A stretch of 19,759 bases of DNA from Gp7-AA10 sp041483175 (GTDB taxonomy: Bacteria > Acidobacteriota > Thermoanaerobaculia > Gp7-AA8): positions 1 to 19,759 of the forward strand of contig JBGPFD010000041.1 of the NCBI GenBank assembly GCA_041483175.1, in the 5' to 3' direction. Shown piece after piece: positions 14,429 to 19,759 of this stretch (the first letter of the stretch is position 1; each line of letters starts with the position of its first letter). Under the pieces are notes generated by a model. It was not told the DNA's origin, searched no databases, and worked only from the letters and a program-made list of their open reading frames with translations. A program made the position numbers and the translations under genes.

Positions 14429-14814
14429 TTCGATCCTCCTTCGAGCCGTTTGAGAAGGTCGCGGATGGCGTTCAACTCCTCCGGCGTCGTTTTCCGCCCG
14501 GAGAGAGCCTGCATCGCCAGCTTGGCCGACGATCCGTCGAACGCGCGATCGGCGAGATCGGACAGGAGCTGGCGCTGCGTTTTCTGTTCGCTGTAACGCG
14601 TCTCGTAAATGTGCGCGCGCTGACTCTCGTCGCGCACCACCAATCCCTTCTCGGTCATGATCTGTAACAGCTTCAACACGGTGGTGTAGCCGGTCGGCGC
14701 GTGACGATTCAAGACGTCGTGGACGTCGCGCACCGTGCTCGCTCCGAGTGCCCAGAGCACGCGGAGAATGGCCAGCTCGGCATCGGTGGGACGGGGTGGG
14801 TTGCGGTCGGCCAT
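14425..14814 (-). CDS. blaI: BlaI/MecI/CopY-family transcriptional repressor
   Basis: This is a 129-residue winged-helix repressor of the BlaI/MecI family (Penicillinase_R domain). The start PTDAELAILRVLWALGAST is the family's typical opening, followed by VRDVHDVLN and the recognition-helix region GYTTVLKLLQIMTEKGLV (about 42-59). The C-terminal half, with LLSDLADRAFDGS, is the dimerisation and protease-sensitive part. The ATG at 14814 has AAGGAG 5 nt upstream. Its TGA overlaps the ATG of the M56 protease by 4 nt, so the pair is translationally coupled. The promoter in front contains two operator-like dyads, indicating autorepression. The controlled stress need not be a beta-lactam; no beta-lactamase gene is nearby. 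Confidence 0.94.
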   Translation of the reverse strand: MADRNPPRPTDAELAILRVLWALGASTVRDVHDVLNRHAPTGYTTVLKLLQIMTEKGLVVRDESQRAHIYETRYSEQKTQRQLLSDLADRAFDGSSAKLAMQALSGRKTTPEELNAIRDLLKRLEGGSK

Positions 14815-14837
14815 GGTCTCTCCTTCTATGACGTGCG

Positions 14838-14866
14838 AATGTATACGAAGTTTGTCGTAGAGTCAA
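14838..14866 (-). promoter_or_regulatory. Promoter of the blaI-M56 operon
   Basis: Read on the minus strand: TTGACT (14861-14866), exactly 17 bp, TACATT (14838-14843). This is a good sigma70-type match. The transcript would start near 14831, leaving a short leader that contains AAGGAG (14820-14825). The spacer is filled by operator dyad 1. Confidence 0.7.
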
Positions 14867-14880
14867 CGAAGAGCTTCGTA
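14844..14880. promoter_or_regulatory. Two BlaI-type operator dyads
   Basis: Dyad 1 (14844-14859) is TACGA-N6-TCGTA and dyad 2 (14865-14880) is AACGA-N6-TCGTA. The two 16-bp sites have the same half-site and spacing, and their centres are 21 bp apart, two helical turns. Dyad 1 fills the -10/-35 spacer of the blaI promoter; dyad 2 overlaps its -35 box by two bases. Known BlaI/MecI operators are similar short dyads (TACA-type half-sites). Binding by this BlaI is inferred from position. Confidence 0.65.
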
Positions 14881-14892
14881 GGCCGGCGGGAC

Positions 14893-14921
14893 TTGACCGC
14901 AATAACTTCCGGGGCTAACGT
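14893..14921 (+). promoter_or_regulatory. Promoter of the divergent secreted protein gene
   Basis: TTGACC (14893-14898), a 17-bp spacer, TAACGT (14916-14921). The -35 box is good and the -10 weaker. The predicted start lies near 14928, about 20 nt before the ATG with GGAGG between. Operator dyad 2 ends 12 bp upstream of this -35 box. Confidence 0.45.
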
Positions 14922-14947
14922 GACGGGACCGAAAAACGGAGGACATG

Positions 14948-15892
14948 ATGAAGACCCTCACCATCGCTGCCGTTGCCATGCTCGCCGCTTCGCTCGCCCT
15001 CGCCGACGCCTCGGTCCAGCAGAAGACTCAGGTGCACTTCAGCGGAGCGATGGGAAGCGTCATCAATGCCTTCGGGCGCGGCGCGACACACGAAGGGCTG
15101 ACCAGCGAGACGGCCGTTCACCACAACCGCAAAAGCAGCCGCACAGGAGACATTGGTGAGATCGTCGACCTCGACGAGGAGAAGGTTTATCACCTCGACT
15201 ACGGTCGCAAGACGTACACCGTCGTCACCTTCGACGAACTGCGCAAGCAGTACGAACAGGCCAGAGAGCGCGCTGAAAAACGTGAATCGCCTCGAGGCGA
15301 GAAGAAGGAAGGGCCCGAGTACGAGGTCGACTTCAGCACGACATCCCCCGGCAAGCGCCTGGAGATCAACGGCTGGGACACGCACGAGGAGATCGTTACC
15401 GTCACCGTGCACGAGAAGGGAAAGAAGATCGAGCGGTCTGGAGGATTCCTTCTCACGGCCGACCTCTGGATGGGCCCGCGCCTCGCGGCGATGCGCGAAC
15501 TGGCCGATTTCGATCTCCGGTTCATGCACAAGGTTTACGGCGAAGGTTTGACCGCCGACATGCGGCAGATGACAGCGATGATGGCTGCCACGCCGGCGTT
15601 CGGAAAAGCGATGAAGGCCTTCGCTGACAAGCGTTCGCACTTCGAAGGGACTCCCATCCGGACGAAGCTCACCTTCGAGACGGTGACCGGGACCGATCCT
15701 CAGGCCAAAGAGCAGCAGCCAGAATCGCCCGGATCGGCGCTCGGAGGCTTGATGGGCAGGATGCACCGCCGCCGCGAGGGGGAGGGAGCGGAGCGGAATG
15801 CGCTCTTCGAGTCGAACGGCGAGATTCTGAAAGCGAGCGGTAGCGCCTCGGCGGCCGACGTGGCCATCCCCGCCGGATTCAAGGAGCGGTAG
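14948..15892 (+). CDS. Secreted protein divergent from blaI, function unknown
   Basis: The 314-residue product has a clear signal peptide (MKTLTIAAVAMLAASLALADA, cleavage near residue 20). The mature part has IVDLDEEKVYHLDYGRKTY and VTFDELRKQYEQ, a pattern recalling DUF4412-like periplasmic proteins, then a charged stretch (about 105-120) and a beta-rich middle. The C-terminus is rich in Met, Gly and charged residues. No enzyme motif is seen. Two ATGs are adjacent (14945 and 14948); GGAGG at 14938-14942 is spaced better (5 nt) for 14948. It starts 133 nt from the blaI start on the opposite strand, with operator dyads between, so it may be a BlaI target. Its end overlaps the convergent acyltransferase gene by 14 nt. 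Confidence 0.82.
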   Translation: MKTLTIAAVAMLAASLALADASVQQKTQVHFSGAMGSVINAFGRGATHEGLTSETAVHHNRKSSRTGDIGEIVDLDEEKVYHLDYGRKTYTVVTFDELRKQYEQARERAEKRESPRGEKKEGPEYEVDFSTTSPGKRLEINGWDTHEEIVTVTVHEKGKKIERSGGFLLTADLWMGPRLAAMRELADFDLRFMHKVYGEGLTADMRQMTAMMAATPAFGKAMKAFADKRSHFEGTPIRTKLTFETVTGTDPQAKEQQPESPGSALGGLMGRMHRRREGEGAERNALFESNGEILKASGSASAADVAIPAGFKER

Positions 15893-16784
15893 CCCGCAAA
15901 CGGTCGAGCAGTTCGTCCTTCTCGCGCCAGATGGACTCGATCCAGGCGCGAAAACGGTCGCGCGCCAGCCCCGGCTCGGTGATCGCCGGAGTAAAGAACT
16001 CCGGCGGCGCGTCGAGCTTGCGCACGCGAACGGTGATCGCCGGCACACGGCCGCAGGCGAACTCCCAGAACGTCACGTCGCCGCCCGGATACTCGATGGT
16101 CGTGTCGAGCATGCCGTCGAGCTGCTCTCCGAGGCTGGCGAGAACAAACGCGACGGCCCCGATGCGCGGACGAAGGAGGTTGCGGTACGGCGAGCTCTGG
16201 TCGGACTGCTTTTCGCGCGTGAAGCGCGTCCCCTCGAGAAAACTGAGGATGGCCACCGGAATGTGGCGATATCGCTGGCAGGCGCGCCGCGCGGTCTGCA
16301 CGTCGAGGCCGCGCTTTTCGGGATGCCGCTCCAGATATTCCACGGTGTAGCGGCGCAGGAAGGGGAACTCCAGCGCCCAACAGGCCTGTCCGGCGATCGG
16401 AAACCAGATCAGCTGCTGCTTCATGAAAAATCGGATGAATGCCGCCCGGCGGTGAAAGACGCGCGGAACGACGAGGACGTCGACCCAGGAGAGGTGATTG
16501 CTGACGATCAGGTACCGGCCGCTCGGCTGAAGGTCTTCCGGAATGCCCGCGATGTCCCACCGTGTCGGCAACATCCGGTCGACGATTCGATCGTTGGTTG
16601 CTACCCAGCCGTCGCCCAGCGATGCGAGCATGAGAATGACTCGCGTGCGGAACGGCGATCGGGGCGCGGTGACTTGCACCGCGAATTTAACGATCCCGAT
16701 CAGAAGCACCGAGATCCCCCAGAACAGGAGATTGAGGAGCAGCAGCGCGATGGTGGTGATCCCGCGGAGCATTCTAGGGATCAA
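15879..16784 (-). CDS. PlsC/YihG-like lysophospholipid acyltransferase
   Basis: This is a membrane-bound acyltransferase that probably transfers an acyl group to lysophosphatidic acid or a related lipid. The 301-residue product has an N-terminal hydrophobic segment (about 8-37), the catalytic NHxxxxD box as NHLSWVD (96-102), and the EGTR box (184-187) inside ILSFLEGTRFTREK. Length and the LxWIESIW-type C-terminus fit the YihG subfamily rather than the shorter canonical PlsC. The start at 16784 overlaps the end of the upstream small membrane protein gene by 11 nt and has no good Shine-Dalgarno, suggesting translational coupling. The TGA stop lies within the 3' end of the convergent gene. Substrate specificity is not evident. 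Confidence 0.9.
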   Translation of the reverse strand: MIPRMLRGITTIALLLLNLLFWGISVLLIGIVKFAVQVTAPRSPFRTRVILMLASLGDGWVATNDRIVDRMLPTRWDIAGIPEDLQPSGRYLIVSNHLSWVDVLVVPRVFHRRAAFIRFFMKQQLIWFPIAGQACWALEFPFLRRYTVEYLERHPEKRGLDVQTARRACQRYRHIPVAILSFLEGTRFTREKQSDQSSPYRNLLRPRIGAVAFVLASLGEQLDGMLDTTIEYPGGDVTFWEFACGRVPAITVRVRKLDAPPEFFTPAITEPGLARDRFRAWIESIWREKDELLDRLRATAP

Positions 16785-17040
16785 CCCGCAGCAGTCGAAC
16801 GGCGCGAACCAGACCGACAGCGGTCAGCGAGCCGATCAGCACAAAGACTCCGGCTCGCCACTCCGGCTCACGCCAACCTCCAAAATCGAGCGCCGTAGCG
16901 GTGATGCCGCAGGCGATCGCGGCGAGAACCGCAGCGATCAGCTCGGCGACCAGTCCGTCGCGACGGCCGATCGGAACAATCCTCGCAAAGAAGAAGGCGG
17001 AGAGTGCCGAACCGACCCAGACGGCCGCCCCCATGGCCAC
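16774..17040 (-). CDS. Small membrane protein, function unknown
   Basis: An 88-residue protein with about three hydrophobic spans: AVWVGSALSAFFFARIV (6-22), ELIAAVLAAIACGITATAL (33-51) and AGVFVLIGSLTAVGLVRAV (63-81). The connecting RRDG motif between spans 1 and 2 gives a positive loop. I do not recognise the family; the size recalls GlsB/YeaQ-type proteins but the sequence does not clearly match. The start is GTG 17040 or ATG 17034, neither with a Shine-Dalgarno. It overlaps the acyltransferase gene by 11 nt and probably forms an operon with it. Confidence 0.7.
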   Translation of the reverse strand: MAMGAAVWVGSALSAFFFARIVPIGRRDGLVAELIAAVLAAIACGITATALDFGGWREPEWRAGVFVLIGSLTAVGLVRAVRLLRVDP

Positions 17041-17071
17041 AGAACGTTAGCACGGAAGAGCCCAACGGTTC

Positions 17072-17126
17072 GTGTAGCGGCGGGCGTCCTCGCCCGCCGA
17101 GCCGGCGGGGACGCCGGCCCCTACAC
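17072..17126. repeat. GTAG...CTAC double-hairpin element, copy 2
   Basis: A 55-nt element from GTGTAG to CTACAC with two hairpins: arms CGGCGGGCG/CGCCCGCCG with loop TCCT, then GCCGGCG/CGCCGGC with loop GGGA. It lies between two minus-strand genes, ending 18 nt downstream of the ferredoxin stop and starting 32 nt upstream of the small membrane protein start. Related copies are at 5712-5775, 14151-14205 and 19562-19610. Confidence 0.85.
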
Positions 17127-17144
17127 CCGAAGGTTCCCTGGCGC

Positions 17145-17375
17145 CTATCCATCGTTTCCGATGGCCTCGACTGGGCAGTTATCCAGCGCATCCTTGCAGA
17201 GCGTTTCTTCCTCGGGCGTCTCCGGCTGCTTGAAGACATAGGAAAACCCCTGCTCGTCGTTGCGCATGAAATTCGCGGGGGCAGTTTCGCGGCAGAGATC
17301 GCAGTCGATGCACTGCGAATCGACGTAGTATCGCCCCAGTGCCTGGCCCGGCACCTTGTCGTTGGGATCGGCCAT
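17145..17375 (-). CDS. Ferredoxin, one [4Fe-4S] cluster
   Basis: A small electron carrier of 76 residues. The cysteine pattern is CIDCDLC (C22, C25, C28) and C67 in DNCPVEAI, which together bind one [4Fe-4S] cluster; C60 is an extra cysteine seven residues before. The second cluster motif of 2x[4Fe-4S] ferredoxins is absent. The layout matches monocluster ferredoxins of Bacillus/Thermotoga type. The ATG at 17375 is chosen because it has a G-rich Shine-Dalgarno (AGGGGGA) 6 nt upstream and gives the normal size; the frame is open further upstream without family similarity. It has its own divergent promoter region with the SIMPL gene. The redox partner is not apparent from the neighbours. Confidence 0.93.
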   Translation of the reverse strand: MADPNDKVPGQALGRYYVDSQCIDCDLCRETAPANFMRNDEQGFSYVFKQPETPEEETLCKDALDNCPVEAIGNDG

Positions 17376-17418
17376 GAATGTCCCCCTGAAACCGAATGCG
17401 CCGCGAAAAGAGCGACGC

Positions 17419-17438
17419 ATTCTATCGCGCGCTATGAT
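17419..17438. promoter_or_regulatory. Candidate divergent -10 boxes for ferredoxin and SIMPL genes
   Basis: Minus strand TAGAAT (17419-17424) lies 43 nt before the ferredoxin start. Plus strand TATGAT (17433-17438) lies 20 nt before the SIMPL start. The 83-bp intergenic gap must hold both promoters. No convincing -35 boxes were found. Confidence 0.35.
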
Positions 17439-17458
17439 CCGATGAACCAGGAGGTTGC

Positions 17459-18187
17459 ATGAATAATTTTCGACGATTTCTTTTTCTTTGCACGCTTTTG
17501 ATCGCCACGCCGCTCGCTGCACAGACCGCGACCCTTCCGCCGCGCGAAGGCGCTCCCCCCGAGACGATCAGCGTCACTGGCACGGGGAAAGCCACGCTGA
17601 CTCCCGATCGCTTCAGCTTCACGGCCGGAGTGCAAACGACAGCGCCGACGGTCGAGGAAGCGGTCAATCAGAACAACGCGAAGATGGCGAACGTGATCGC
17701 CGCGCTCAAGCGGGCCGGAGCGACCGATCGCGAAATCCGCACGTCGAACTTCTCGATCTTCCCGCAGCAGGTGTACGAACAGGGGAAGCCGCCGCGCATC
17801 ACCGGCTACGATGCGACGAATTCCGTCACCGTGATGAAGAAGGAGATCAGCGAGGCGGGGAGGCTGCTGCAGGCCGCCATCAACGCGGGCGTCAATCAGT
17901 CCTCCGGATTGAACTTCGAAGTCTCGGACGTCTCCCGCGGGCGTGATCAGGGGCTACGCGGCGCATTCGACGATGCCAGAGCGAAGGCCGCGCTTCTTGC
18001 TCAGGCTGCCGGCCGGACGCTCGGCCGGGCGATGTCGATCGTCGAGGGGAGCGAAACACCGCCGCCGCCGCGTGCCATGAACGTCCAGGCGATGGCAGCC
18101 CGAGCCGAGGCGGTGAGCATCGTGCCGGTCGAGAGCGGGGCGCGCGAGCTGACGTACACGGTCTCTGTACTTTTCGAAATGCGCTGA
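17459..18187 (+). CDS. SIMPL-domain (DUF541) periplasmic protein
   Basis: The 242-residue product has a signal peptide (RRFLFLCTLLIATPLAAQ, cleavage after A21) and a full SIMPL/DUF541 domain: ISVTGTGKATLTPDRFSF (37-54), a helical stretch with VEEAVNQNNAKM, IRTSNFSIFPQQ, YDATNSVTV and ARAKAALLAQAAGRTLG, ending in YTVSVLFEMR. Relatives include E. coli YggE and BP26/OMP28 of Brucella, linked to oxidative-stress tolerance or surface assemblies; the exact role is unknown. The ATG has AGGAGG 4 nt upstream. The gene stands alone, between a divergent ferredoxin and a GNAT gene with its own -10-like box. Family assignment is firm, function open. Confidence 0.92.
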   Translation: MNNFRRFLFLCTLLIATPLAAQTATLPPREGAPPETISVTGTGKATLTPDRFSFTAGVQTTAPTVEEAVNQNNAKMANVIAALKRAGATDREIRTSNFSIFPQQVYEQGKPPRITGYDATNSVTVMKKEISEAGRLLQAAINAGVNQSSGLNFEVSDVSRGRDQGLRGAFDDARAKAALLAQAAGRTLGRAMSIVEGSETPPPPRAMNVQAMAARAEAVSIVPVESGARELTYTVSVLFEMR

Positions 18188-18224
18188 ATCTGCCGCGCTC
18201 CAACGGCTTTGCTATTCTGGAGAC

Positions 18225-18665
18225 ATGGACCTGCGCGTCACGCCGGCGACTGCGAGCGAAGTCGCGTCGATCAAGGAGCTGCTGATCGAGAACGAGCTTC
18301 CGACGGCCGGTGTGGACGATCACTGGAAGACGTTCGTCGTGGCGCGCGACGGAGAGCGCATCGTTGGATGCGGCGGCTCGGAGGCGTACAGGGTCGCCGC
18401 GCTCATCCGCTCCATCGCGGTGGTGCCGGAGTATCGGAGCCGCGGCGTCGGTCGGATGCTGGTCCGTCAGCTTCTCGACCGTCTGGCTTCGCGCGGCATT
18501 CGCGAGTTCTATCTGCTGACGACGACCGCACCGGAGTACTTCAAGAAGCGCGGATTCAAGAAATGCGATCGCGACGAAGTGCCGCCACAGCTTCTGGCGT
18601 CCCGTGAGTTTCAGGATGAGTGCTGTTCAAGTGCGACTTGCATGAGACTGGTGATGAAGGGTTAA
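18225..18665 (+). CDS. GNAT N-acetyltransferase, ArsN2-like
   Basis: A 146-residue acetyl-CoA-dependent N-acetyltransferase. The acetyl-CoA binding motif is IAVVPEYRSRGVGRMLV (64-80, with RSRGVG at 71-76), followed by FYLLTTTAPEYFKKRGF. The start LPTAGVDDHW and the end RDEVPPQLLASREFQ with CCSSATCM match the ArsN2 group, which is often linked to arsenic resistance clusters. No other ars gene is in the window, so the substrate is open. A TGCTATTCT extended -10-like box ends 6 nt before the ATG, so the transcript may be leaderless. GGAG also lies just before the ATG, but very close. The TAA stop (18663-18665) is inside the first GTTAAC unit of the following repeat. Confidence 0.9.
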   Translation: MDLRVTPATASEVASIKELLIENELPTAGVDDHWKTFVVARDGERIVGCGGSEAYRVAALIRSIAVVPEYRSRGVGRMLVRQLLDRLASRGIREFYLLTTTAPEYFKKRGFKKCDRDEVPPQLLASREFQDECCSSATCMRLVMKG

Positions 18666-18728
18666 CAGTTAACGGTTAACAGTTAACAGGCTGCCTTTTC
18701 TGTTAACTGTTAACTGTTGACTGTTAAC
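18661..18728. repeat. GTTAAC-repeat palindrome
   Basis: The left arm 18661-18688 consists of four GTTAAC units at 6-7 nt spacing; the right arm 18701-18728 is its inverted copy with 26 of 28 positions matching, around a loop of about 12 nt. It begins in the stop codon of the GNAT gene and extends over the apparent start codon of the amidohydrolase gene, filling the gap completely. It is AT-rich and unlike its surroundings. Confidence 0.9.
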
Positions 18729-19565
18729 TCCGTCTTCGACGTCCACCTCCACATCCAGCCATGGCAGATGGTGCGGCCTGATGTGCTGTCGATGATCGAC
18801 GATCCTTCACACCGGGATGCAAAGGGGATCCTCGCCTCCGCGGACCGCACCGTTCGGTTTCTCGATGACAACGAAATCGACCGCGCCTGCTGCATCAACT
18901 ACGTCGCGCCGGAGGTGATTGGATTCACGCGCGAGGTCAACGACTGGATCGCCAACTTCACGCGCAATCATCGCCAGCGGTTGCTCCCCGTCGGTTCGGT
19001 GCATCCGCGCCACGAGCGCGACGTTCGGGGCGAGATCGCACGCGTGCTCGACCTCGGCATCCGGATGATCAAGATTCATCCGCCGCACCAGGAGTTCGCG
19101 CCGAATGCCTATCGCGCCGATCTGCCGCAGCTCGCGGAGGTCTACCGCGAATGCGAGCGCCGCGGCGTTCCGGTGATGGTACATACCGGGACGTCGGTCT
19201 TTCCGCGCGCGCGCAACGTTTTCGCCGATCCGATGCCGGTTGACGACGTGGCCGTCGACTTTCCGCGGCTGCCGATCATCCTGGCGCACGCCGGACGTCC
19301 GCTGTACGGCGAGACGGCGTTCTTTCTGGCCCGCCGCCATCCGCACGTACACGTCGACATTTCCGGTATCCCGCCGAAGTTGCTGCCACGATATGTGCCG
19401 CGTCTCGCCGAGATCGCCGACAAGGTGCTGTGGGGAACGGACTGGCCGTCTCCCGGCGTTACTTCGCCGCGGAAAAACGTGGAGGCCTTTCGCGCCCTGG
19501 GCTACGGCCAGGACGTCGAGCGGAAGGTGCTGTGGGAAAACGCGGCGCGACTGTTCAGCACGTAG
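18717..19565 (+). CDS. Metal-dependent amidohydrolase (amidohydrolase_2 family)
   Basis: A TIM-barrel metal-dependent hydrolase or decarboxylase-like enzyme of about 282 residues (PF04909 type). The metal-binding HxH is in FDVHLHIQPW (H10, H12), followed by KIHPPHQEF (119-127), VPVMVHTGTS (H156), ILAHAGRP (H191) and the catalytic aspartate in WGTDWPSPG (D242). The ending VLWENAARLF is typical. The substrate cannot be told. The start is unusual: HxH must be included, but no ATG lies upstream of it before the stop at 18711-18713. TTG 18717 (or CTG 18714), inside the repeat arm, is the only plausible start, without Shine-Dalgarno. Its stop TAG (19563-19565) is the GTAG of the next element. Confidence 0.88.
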   Translation: MTVNSVFDVHLHIQPWQMVRPDVLSMIDDPSHRDAKGILASADRTVRFLDDNEIDRACCINYVAPEVIGFTREVNDWIANFTRNHRQRLLPVGSVHPRHERDVRGEIARVLDLGIRMIKIHPPHQEFAPNAYRADLPQLAEVYRECERRGVPVMVHTGTSVFPRARNVFADPMPVDDVAVDFPRLPIILAHAGRPLYGETAFFLARRHPHVHVDISGIPPKLLPRYVPRLAEIADKVLWGTDWPSPGVTSPRKNVEAFRALGYGQDVERKVLWENAARLFST

Positions 19566-19610
19566 CGCCGGCTCTCAGCCGGCGCAAGCCGCCTGGAGAG
19601 GCGGCTCTAC
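19562..19610. repeat. GTAG...CTAC double-hairpin element, copy 3
   Basis: From GTAG (19562-19565) to CTAC (19607-19610) lie two hairpins: arms GCGCCGGCT/AGCCGGCGC with a 3-nt loop and GCCGCCT/AGGCGGC with loop GGAG. The TAG at the left end is the stop codon of the plus-strand amidohydrolase; the CTA at the right end is the stop codon of the minus-strand gene. The element therefore exactly spans the gap between two convergent reading frames. Confidence 0.85.
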
Positions 19611-19759
19611 GTTTTCAGCAGGGCGGCCACATTCACCCCCACGCGCTGGAGGGCTTCGAACGAGCCGACGTCCGACCATTCGAAATTGCCGCGGATCGCC
19701 GCCACCTTGGACGCCCTCTCCATCAGCGCGTGATCGATGGAGATGGATGGCATCGAGGC
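19607..19759 (-). CDS. Mannose-1-phosphate guanylyltransferase-like protein, C-terminal fragment at window edge
   Basis: Only the last 50 residues are in the window. They read PSISIDHALMERASKV and then GNFEWSDVGSFEAL, the well-known end of the nucleotidyltransferase domain of GDP-mannose pyrophosphorylases (ManC/GMP type, usually SISIDYAVMEK...WSDVGSW). The enzyme makes GDP-mannose from GTP and mannose 1-phosphate for glycan synthesis. The frame stops only about 16 residues after EAL, whereas typical members continue for some 70 or more residues. The protein may be C-terminally shortened, at the very edge of the palindromic element that supplies its stop codon. The 5' end lies beyond 19759. 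Confidence 0.75.
   Translation of the reverse strand, partial: ASMPSISIDHALMERASKVAAIRGNFEWSDVGSFEALQRVGVNVAALLKT

Noticed and set aside
14429..14902. N-terminal extension of the M56 protease
   Set aside because: The 158 extra codons lie entirely over blaI in another frame; ATG 14428 has a strong AAGGAGG and the ATGA overlap typical of this pair.
14915..16048. 377-codon minus-strand open frame opposite the 14948 gene
   Set aside because: The plus-strand frame has a signal peptide, a promoter-like sequence and GGAGG; the minus frame has none and runs into the convergent acyltransferase gene.
18661..18728. CRISPR-like or iteron array of GTTAAC units
   Set aside because: Units are 6-7 nt apart without spacers and form a single palindrome; no cas or rep gene is nearby.

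Overview
This window is a GC-rich, densely packed stretch of a bacterial chromosome. The gene content fits an environmental Acidobacteriota-like organism, possibly of the Thermoanaerobaculia type. The pointers are a secreted giant protein with DUF11 repeats and an acidobacterial-style C-terminal repeat, a BlaI/M56 pair, a FadI-like thiolase, an OpcA-linked glucose-6-phosphate dehydrogenase and many dispersed intergenic palindromes. The phylum is inferred from family resemblance, not from a marker gene. I saw no rRNA, tRNA, CRISPR array, transposase or phage gene.

Layout. Positions 1-1093 (minus) hold a FadI-type thiolase cut by the window edge. Positions 1247-4772 (plus) hold zwf, opcA and pgl, the oxidative entry into the pentose phosphate pathway; a long palindrome sits upstream of zwf and in each gap between the three genes. 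Positions 4797-5715 (plus) hold a six-span membrane protein overlapping a small winged-helix regulator. Positions 5777-11419 (minus) encode a 1880-residue secreted protein: beta-repeat region, four DUF11 domains, Fn3/BACON-like domains and two C-terminal repeats. It diverges from a 333-residue secreted protein of an uncharacterised family (11570-12571). Positions 12683-14814 (minus) hold a BlaI-type repressor and an M56 (BlaR1-like) membrane protease. Their promoter carries two matched operator dyads and diverges from a secreted protein gene ending at 15892. Next come a PlsC/YihG-like acyltransferase with a small membrane protein (15879-17040, minus), a one-cluster ferredoxin (17145-17375, minus), a SIMPL-domain protein (17459-18187), an ArsN2-like acetyltransferase (18225-18665), a metal-dependent amidohydrolase (18717-19565), and at the right edge the C-terminal end of a mannose-1-phosphate guanylyltransferase-like gene (minus).

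The least ordinary feature is a set of palindromic elements in at least four sequence families. One family is bounded by GTAG...CTAC and is normally a pair of short GC hairpins. In two convergent gene pairs its ends supply or touch the stop codons of both genes, and one diverged copy lies in frame inside the M56 protease gene. Another family, built of GTTAAC repeats, spans exactly from the stop codon of one gene to the apparent TTG start of the next. Genes lying directly downstream of palindromes tend to lack a Shine-Dalgarno sequence, while several others in the window have strong ones.

The second point of interest is the BlaI/M56 locus: two identically built dyads 21 bp apart, one filling the promoter spacer and one overlapping the -35 box, placed so that they could also control the divergent secreted protein. 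The protease ends in four tandem 29-residue repeats instead of a beta-lactam sensor domain.
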